Shown: one piece after another, positions 5,722 to 9,956 of the stretch | How the letters are laid out: the number at the start of each line of letters is the position of its first letter | Numbering within the stretch: position 1 is the stretch's first letter | From: an uncultured Clostridia bacterium | GTDB lineage: Bacteria > Bacillota > Clostridia > Oscillospirales > Oscillospiraceae | Assembly (NCBI GenBank): GCA_947383645.1 | Contig: CANDEH010000090.1 | Span: 1 to 9,956 of the forward strand | Length of the DNA: 9,956 nucleotides | Direction: 5' to 3' | Translations under genes and position numbers: made by a program | The notes under the pieces: model-generated | What the model saw: only the letters and a program-made list of their open reading frames with translations | Told to the model about the DNA's origin: nothing | Database searches by the model: none

Positions 5722-5821
5722 TATGAGTAAATATATTATAGAAAGGATGAGATTTAGGTAAAGTAGCTTTGATTTAAGTACTCCTCATTACTTGGGTCCT
5801 TTATGTAAAGAGGTGTTTACC

Positions 5822-6292
5822 ATGAAAAAGTTCCTTTCTATGATCCTTGCGTTTACCTTTGTTTTGTCACTCTGCGTCTTTCCATCTTCAGCAATCTACG
5901 ATGAGGATTCTACTTTCAATGCCGGCTTTGAAGCGGATACTCAGAAGTCTCATGGTGAACCTGGAATTTCTCCTCAGGACCAGACATATAAAGTTACTCG
6001 CTATTTCAATGTCAAAGAAGGCAAGATCGTAATCGGTCTCAAAATGCAGGTTGAGGTTCTTGAGGATCCCTCCTATACTTCTGGGTGTCGTATTGTGGGT
6101 ATACCATCCACAGCAAAGGTTGTGAGTTACGATACGAATCTTGTAGAAAAAATTTACGAAGATGCAACTCTTTCAAATATCAAAATTGCCTCAAATAGGC
6201 AATCTGCGAGCTTTACAGTCACTCTTAAAATACAATATCTGAATTCCGGTAACTACAGCACGGTCCCCGTGGAGGGTATTGTTGCATTGTGA
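5822..6292 (+). CDS. Small secreted protein of unknown function
   Basis: A 156-residue protein that I do not recognise. Residues 1-24 form a clear Sec signal peptide: basic MKKF, a hydrophobic core, then PSSA with cleavage likely after A24. The mature part begins IYDEDSTFNAGFEAD, has one cysteine (C89) and is rich in alternating hydrophobic and polar residues (for example GKIVIGLKMQVEVLED and SASFTVTLKIQYL), suggesting a small beta-sandwich. There is no LPXTG motif or lipobox, so it is probably released or surface-associated. AAAGAGGTG 6-8 nt before the ATG fixes the start; a TTG at 5792 in frame is not needed. It has its own strong promoter and terminator. Its codons are markedly AT-richer than those of its neighbours, pointing to transfer or a different expression history. 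It has no obvious link to sugar-acid catabolism. Confidence 0.8.
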   Translation: MKKFLSMILAFTFVLSLCVFPSSAIYDEDSTFNAGFEADTQKSHGEPGISPQDQTYKVTRYFNVKEGKIVIGLKMQVEVLEDPSYTSGCRIVGIPSTAKVVSYDTNLVEKIYEDATLSNIKIASNRQSASFTVTLKIQYLNSGNYSTVPVEGIVAL

Positions 6293-6306
6293 TACCAACT
6301 GTCTCT

Positions 6307-6337
6307 GCGGGACCCTCACCCGGGTCCCGCCTTTTTT
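6307..6337 (+). terminator. Intrinsic terminator after the secreted protein gene
   Basis: GCGGGACCC (6307-6315) pairs perfectly with GGGTCCCGC (6322-6330) around a six-base loop, followed by C and six T residues. It lies 15 nt after the stop codon and 36 nt before the regulator's ATG, so it separates the two transcripts. The regulator must rely on read-through or on a promoter that I could not identify in the 35 nt between them. Confidence 0.85.
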
Positions 6338-6372
6338 GATTATTTAAGTCTCTGCAAAAGGGTGTAGCAAAT

Positions 6373-8175
6373 ATGATGAACCGAAAGATACGGATTTTAG
6401 GCATCGCCCCCTATGAATCCCTGAAAAACACCATGATCCGCGTGGCGGGGGAGCGGGACGACATCGACCTCACCGTGGAGGTGGGCAACATCGAGGCCGG
6501 GGCGGCGGTGGCCAGGAAATACGAGGGGGAGGATTTCGACGCCATCCTCTCCCGGGGCGGCACCAAGCTGGAGATTGAGAAGGTGACCCAGAAGCCGGTG
6601 TTTGACGTGCCCATCTCCTACTACGACCTCCTCAGCGTCATCCGTCTGGTGGAGAACTACAAGGGCAAGGTGGCGCTGATCTCCTACGAGAACATCGCCC
6701 GGTCCGCCCGTGTCATCTGTGACATTCTCCACACCCAGTACGACATCTTCATCATCGACTCCTGGCGCTCCTCGGCGGAGACGGTGCGCAAGCTGAAGGA
6801 GGAGGGCTACTCCCTGATTATCGGCGATGTGGTGTCGGTGACCCACGCGGAGGACCAGGGCCTCCAGTCCATGCTGCTGACCTCCGGGGCGGACAGCGTC
6901 CGTCAGGCTTTTGACACGGTGGTTCAAGTCTGCTCCCACTACTCCCGGATCCGTCAGGAGAACGCCTTTTTCCAGGCCTTCCTCCACTCCCGGGAGGACC
7001 GGCTTCTGGCCATGGACAAGGACGGGAACGTGGTCTTCTCCACCTTCCCCGCCGACCGGAAGTCCCTCCTCTCCGCCTGCCGCAAGCTGATCCCCTCCAT
7101 CCAGGCCGGGGCCGCCGCGGTGGCCTACAAAAAGGTGACGGAGGGGGTGCTGATGATCTCCGGCAGCAAGAGCCGCCTCAGCGACGACACCTACTACTTC
7201 TTCAGCATCCAGAGGAACCGCCTGGGCCTCTCCTACCTCTCCGGCTACAAGAGCATCGAGGTCTGCAACGCCGAGGACCTCAACGCGGAGGACCGGGAGC
7301 CCCACGCCTTTGGCGAGAGCCTCCCCGCCGCCATGCGCCAGCGGTGTCTGCGCATCGCCCGGTCGGACACGCCGGTGCTGATTACCGGGGAGTCCGGCAC
7401 GGAGAAGGAGGTCCTGGCCCGGCGCCTCTACCTCAACAGCGCCGAGGCGGAGAACCCGTACTATATCGTCAGCTGCGCCGCTCTGACCCACAAGGAGCTG
7501 GAGTACTTCTTAGGCAGCCCCAGATCCCCTCTCTACTCCCTCCACGGCACCGTCCACTTCAAGGGCGTCCACCACCTCAGCGAGACCCTGTTTGAGCAGC
7601 TGCTCACCGGCCTTCAGGGCATGTCCCGAACCCTCCGGTGCCGTCTGATCTTCACCTACGAGACCCGGGCCGCCGAGAGCTCCGAGGACCACTACCGCCT
7701 CATGGCGGTAAAGAATCAGATCGGCTGCGTGGAGATCACCCTGCCGCCCCTGCGGGAGCACCCGGAGAACATCGCCAACCTGGCCGTTCTCCACATCCAC
7801 CAGCAAAACCGCATCCGGGGCACCAGCATCGCCGGCCTGGAGCCGGAGTCCATCGGCATACTGGAGCAGTACGTCTGGCCCCAGAACGTCAACCAGCTCC
7901 GCCGCGTCCTCAACGAGGCCATGCTGAACACCGACTCCCCCTGGATCACCGCCAGGGATCTGCGGCGCATCCTCTCCGCGGAGCTGCGCACCGCCGCCCC
8001 GACAGCTGCCGGAACCATCAACCTCCACCAGCCCCTCTCCGGCATCGAGTACGACGCGGCCATGCTGGTTCTCAGCGAGGAGAACATGAACCAGGTCCGC
8101 ACCGCCGAGCGCCTGGGCATCAGCCGCACCACCCTCTGGCGTCTCCTCCGCCGGGGACCGTCGGAGCAGAAGTAG
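6373..8175 (+). CDS. PrpR-type regulator with degenerate AAA+ domain and Fis-type HTH
   Basis: A 600-residue cytosolic transcription factor. Residues 1-190 resemble the PrpR_N sensor domain (ILSRGGTKLEIEK at 58-70, VFDVPISYYDLL at 76-87). Residues 205-290 resemble a PAS-like linker (LLAMDKDGNVVFSTF). Residues 315-510 are an enhancer-binding-protein AAA+ domain, and 558-595 form a Fis-type helix-turn-helix (LGISRTTLWRLLRR). The AAA+ part is damaged. Walker A reads GESGTEKE (E344 replaces the usual G), the Walker B position reads VHFKGVHHL without D-E, the GAFTGA sigma-54 loop is absent, and the sensor II-like segment is WPQNVNQLRR. LPPLREHPENI survives. It is therefore unlikely to hydrolyse ATP or drive sigma-54. 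It sits divergently from the C4-acid operon, whose paired palindromes are its likely sites. Either of two adjacent ATGs (6373, 6376) could be the start; AAAGGG lies 10 nt upstream. Confidence 0.85.
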   Translation: MMNRKIRILGIAPYESLKNTMIRVAGERDDIDLTVEVGNIEAGAAVARKYEGEDFDAILSRGGTKLEIEKVTQKPVFDVPISYYDLLSVIRLVENYKGKVALISYENIARSARVICDILHTQYDIFIIDSWRSSAETVRKLKEEGYSLIIGDVVSVTHAEDQGLQSMLLTSGADSVRQAFDTVVQVCSHYSRIRQENAFFQAFLHSREDRLLAMDKDGNVVFSTFPADRKSLLSACRKLIPSIQAGAAAVAYKKVTEGVLMISGSKSRLSDDTYYFFSIQRNRLGLSYLSGYKSIEVCNAEDLNAEDREPHAFGESLPAAMRQRCLRIARSDTPVLITGESGTEKEVLARRLYLNSAEAENPYYIVSCAALTHKELEYFLGSPRSPLYSLHGTVHFKGVHHLSETLFEQLLTGLQGMSRTLRCRLIFTYETRAAESSEDHYRLMAVKNQIGCVEITLPPLREHPENIANLAVLHIHQQNRIRGTSIAGLEPESIGILEQYVWPQNVNQLRRVLNEAMLNTDSPWITARDLRRILSAELRTAAPTAAGTINLHQPLSGIEYDAAMLVLSEENMNQVRTAERLGISRTTLWRLLRRGPSEQK

Positions 8176-8556
8176 CCGCCCCCCCGCAGCTGCGCCGCCG
8201 GAGGCGGCCGGGTCGATCTTCCAGCCCCCACACGCAAAGAGCCCGGCAGACAGCGCTGCACCCGCCGCCCACTCCAGCCCACAGCGCAGGCCAAAGACCG
8301 CCTCCAAAAATGCCAAACCACACAAGAGCTGCCCTGGAACCCTGTGGTTCCGGGGCAGCTCCTGCTGCGGCGGCAGAACTCAAGCCTGCGACCGACCGGT
8401 TGTGAGCAGCGGTTCAGCATCTTGGGGGTATCTCCATTCCAGCGCAGCATACGTTTCAGCCACATTCCCTCCACGGTTTCCGCCTGCTCCTTTCCCATTC
8501 CGGGTCAAAATCCGGGCCCCCCCAACAGGGTCGCCAAAGCGGCCGGCAGCGCCCGC
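8176..8556. other. Convergent intergenic region
   Basis: This 381-nt GC-rich gap lies between the ends of two converging genes. I see no credible coding sequence, promoter or RNA gene in it. Apart from the hairpin at 8326-8361 it contains a short GC-rich palindrome (GCCGCC with GGCGGC, about 8199-8213) soon after the regulator stop. Confidence 0.5.
8326..8361. terminator. 16-bp hairpin between convergent genes
   Basis: GAGCTGCCCTGGAACC (8326-8341) pairs with GGTTCCGGGGCAGCTC (8346-8361) along 16 positions with one G-T pair and a four-base loop. Read leftward, U-rich sequence follows (TTGTGTGGTTTGGCATTTTT), so it is a plausible terminator for the leftward gene ending at 8557. Read rightward there is no U tract, though the stem could still stop the regulator transcript. 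Confidence 0.55.
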
Positions 8557-9956
8557 TCAATTGACCGGGATTGTCTCATCCCCCAACCGGAGCGACACAA
8601 CATCCGCCACATCCACTGGCTCCACAAATTTCCAGGTGTTAAAGGCGTCGCAGCCCTCTCCGCCCACCGCGTCCATGTTGGCGTAGCGCCCCGATCCGGG
8701 CTCGGCGGCCACGGTGGATCCGTCCCTTTTGACGGCGTACAGCGTGGTACTGTGGAGCCCGCTGCTGGCGTTGCTGTACATGGTGACCGACAGGGGAGAG
8801 ATAGTGACCTGCCGCACCTGCCAGCCCGCCAGCTCGCCGGACCAGTCCAGCGCCACAGAGGGGTAGTAGTTCAGTTCAAACTGCACGGACCAGTTCCCCT
8901 CCACGTCCGTACCCGGCCGCTGATAGGCCCCATAGAACCTCGCCTCACAGCCCTGAATCTCCCTCAGGTCCTCCCCGGTGAGCAGGGGAAACAGGATATC
9001 CATGCCGCCCTCCACCAGCGTCTCCCGAACGACATACATCCTTTTGTCAGACGAGTCCCCGCCCCTGAGATCGCAGTAGAACAGGCTCTCGGCGGCCCCG
9101 GCGGAGGCCGGGCCCTGGGGCAAGTAGGTCTGCGGCGCCACCCCGTCGGCAAATTCCAGGCGGATGTGGAGGCGCCCGTCGCTGGCAAAGCCCATGGAGG
9201 AGATCCGCATCTCCTCCGTTCCGGCGATCTCCATGGGGGTCTGGCCGGGGGGCAGCACCACGTGCTCCCGGGGCAGGACGTCATCGTCAAAGCCGAGGCC
9301 CGCCACGCCGCCGGGGGTGAGGATAACCGCGTCCCCCTCCGCCGCAGGCAGGCTCTCCAGCGCCGCGCCGGTGACAAAGGCGCAGGAGGCCGTGGCATGA
9401 TTCCCATCCATCCGTCCATACCGGGTCGTCATCCCCGCGATGGACAGCTCCGCCTCCCGGGTGGGCCGGGCGTCCTCGCCGTAGTTGACGCCGGCGGAGA
9501 ACAGGGCGGTTTTTGTCTCCGGGTCATAGGAGAGCAGCTTAAAGTATCTGGTGGAGGGGGCGCCGACTCCCAGCACGACCTGCGCGTCCTTCCCCTCCGC
9601 CCTGTGGGCCTCTCCGGCGGTCAGACGGCCCTCTAAGGCTAAGAACTCGTCCAGCCGGTCCTGCTCCACATCCCGCAGGGCAAAATAGATCCGGGCATCC
9701 AGGTCGTCAGACAGCGCGCCGAGCACCTGGAGCTCAATGCCCTGATCGGTACACACCGCCCCCCTGACAGTCTGTGCATAGGGGGAAAACGCGCCCAGTT
9801 GGGTCTGCAGGGCCTCCCACACCGCGGGGACCGCCGCGGCCGCCGCCGTCACCGCCAGGATCAGGCAGACCACAATGGCCGCCACAGAGCGGCAGCCCAG
9901 CGTATCTTCGGACGCTGAAGATTTATGTTTCCGTTCACACAAAACAGCGGAAAGGC
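8557..9956 (-). CDS. Membrane-anchored extracytoplasmic protein, anti-sigma-partner-like (5' partial)
   Basis: The frame is open to the window edge. The first possible start inside it (TTG at 9942) has no ribosome site in the 14 visible upstream bases, so the N-terminus is probably missing. Counting from that TTG, 461 residues are seen: a short charged cytoplasmic stretch (CERKHKSS), one membrane segment (about residues 19-42, SVAAIVVCLILAVTAAAAAV), then a large outside region of mixed beta type. Segments such as DQGIELQVLGALSDD, YFALRDVEQDRLDE and YFKLLSYDPETKTALFS resemble the extracytoplasmic part of clostridial DUF4179-like proteins, which are often encoded beside ECF sigma factors. That resemblance is from memory of the pattern and not a search. 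No catalytic motif is visible. An ECF sigma factor gene just beyond the right edge would support the idea. It is not obviously related to the C4-acid cluster. Confidence 0.6.
   Translation of the reverse strand, partial: LSAVLCERKHKSSASEDTLGCRSVAAIVVCLILAVTAAAAAVPAVWEALQTQLGAFSPYAQTVRGAVCTDQGIELQVLGALSDDLDARIYFALRDVEQDRLDEFLALEGRLTAGEAHRAEGKDAQVVLGVGAPSTRYFKLLSYDPETKTALFSAGVNYGEDARPTREAELSIAGMTTRYGRMDGNHATASCAFVTGAALESLPAAEGDAVILTPGGVAGLGFDDDVLPREHVVLPPGQTPMEIAGTEEMRISSMGFASDGRLHIRLEFADGVAPQTYLPQGPASAGAAESLFYCDLRGGDSSDKRMYVVRETLVEGGMDILFPLLTGEDLREIQGCEARFYGAYQRPGTDVEGNWSVQFELNYYPSVALDWSGELAGWQVRQVTISPLSVTMYSNASSGLHSTTLYAVKRDGSTVAAEPGSGRYANMDAVGGEGCDAFNTWKFVEPVDVADVVSLRLGDETIPVN

Noticed and set aside
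5722..5821. Possible riboswitch or T-box in the leader of the secreted protein gene
   Set aside because: Only a 5-bp AT-rich hairpin is seen; no T-box sequence, conserved aptamer or terminator lies in the leader.
6397..7491. 364-codon leftward open frame opposite the regulator
   Set aside because: Composition is that of an antisense shadow, and the rightward frame has clear PrpR_N and Fis-type domains.
6373..8175. Regulator as PrpR of propionate (methylcitrate) catabolism
   Set aside because: No methylcitrate cycle genes are present, and the adjacent operon is for sugar acids; only the sensor-domain family is shared.
8344..9636. 430-codon rightward open frame at the right side
   Set aside because: The leftward frame has a membrane segment and coherent beta-rich sequence; the rightward one is rich in His, Gly, Arg and Pro with no domain and crosses the convergent gap and hairpin.
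1..9956. CRISPR array, tRNA or rRNA genes
   Set aside because: No regularly spaced short repeats, cloverleaf-like sequence or conserved rRNA segments were seen on either strand.

Overview
The window looks like part of a GC-rich Firmicutes chromosome, most plausibly a gut Clostridia/Oscillospiraceae-type bacterium. The clues are strong AGGAGG-type ribosome sites, SigA-like promoter hexamers, a PrpR-type regulator and a membrane protein resembling clostridial anti-sigma partners. The genus is inference; no rRNA or other taxonomic marker is present.

Layout. Positions 31-5552 hold a leftward (minus-strand) catabolic cluster. In transcription order it contains a PdxA2-type dehydrogenase (5414-4335), a DUF1537-family four-carbon acid sugar kinase (3973-2753), a nickel-pincer LarA-family racemase/epimerase (2449-1169) and a KdgT-type sugar-acid permease (1052-87). 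It closes with a perfect 25-bp hairpin. Two of the gaps inside it are unusually long (303 and 361 nt). They hold two diverged copies of a gene-end repeat, a nested palindrome overlapping the kinase stop, and a 161-bp MITE-like element with terminal inverted repeats.

A divergent control region (about 5415-5821) contains two copies of the palindrome TGTTCAAATTTGAAACA exactly 60 bp apart, a SigA-like promoter facing the cluster and two facing right. To the right are an AT-rich gene for a small secreted protein (5822-6292) with its own terminator, then a 600-residue PrpR-type regulator (6373-8175). The regulator's AAA+ domain is degenerate: it has an altered Walker A, no Walker B acidic pair and no GAFTGA loop. 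A convergent gap with a hairpin follows. Last is a leftward membrane-anchored protein (8557 to the window edge), probably cut off at its N-terminus.

How it may work. The permease would import a C4 sugar acid. The kinase would phosphorylate O4, and the PdxA2 enzyme would oxidise C3, with decarboxylation giving dihydroxyacetone phosphate, as known for D-threonate and D-erythronate. D-erythronate and D-threonate are C2 epimers, and C2 is the carbon that LarA-type enzymes invert. The LarA homologue may therefore funnel one tetronate into the kinase pathway for the other. The regulator probably senses the substrate through its PrpR_N domain, binds the paired palindromes and acts at a SigA promoter instead of through sigma-54. 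These last three statements are inference.
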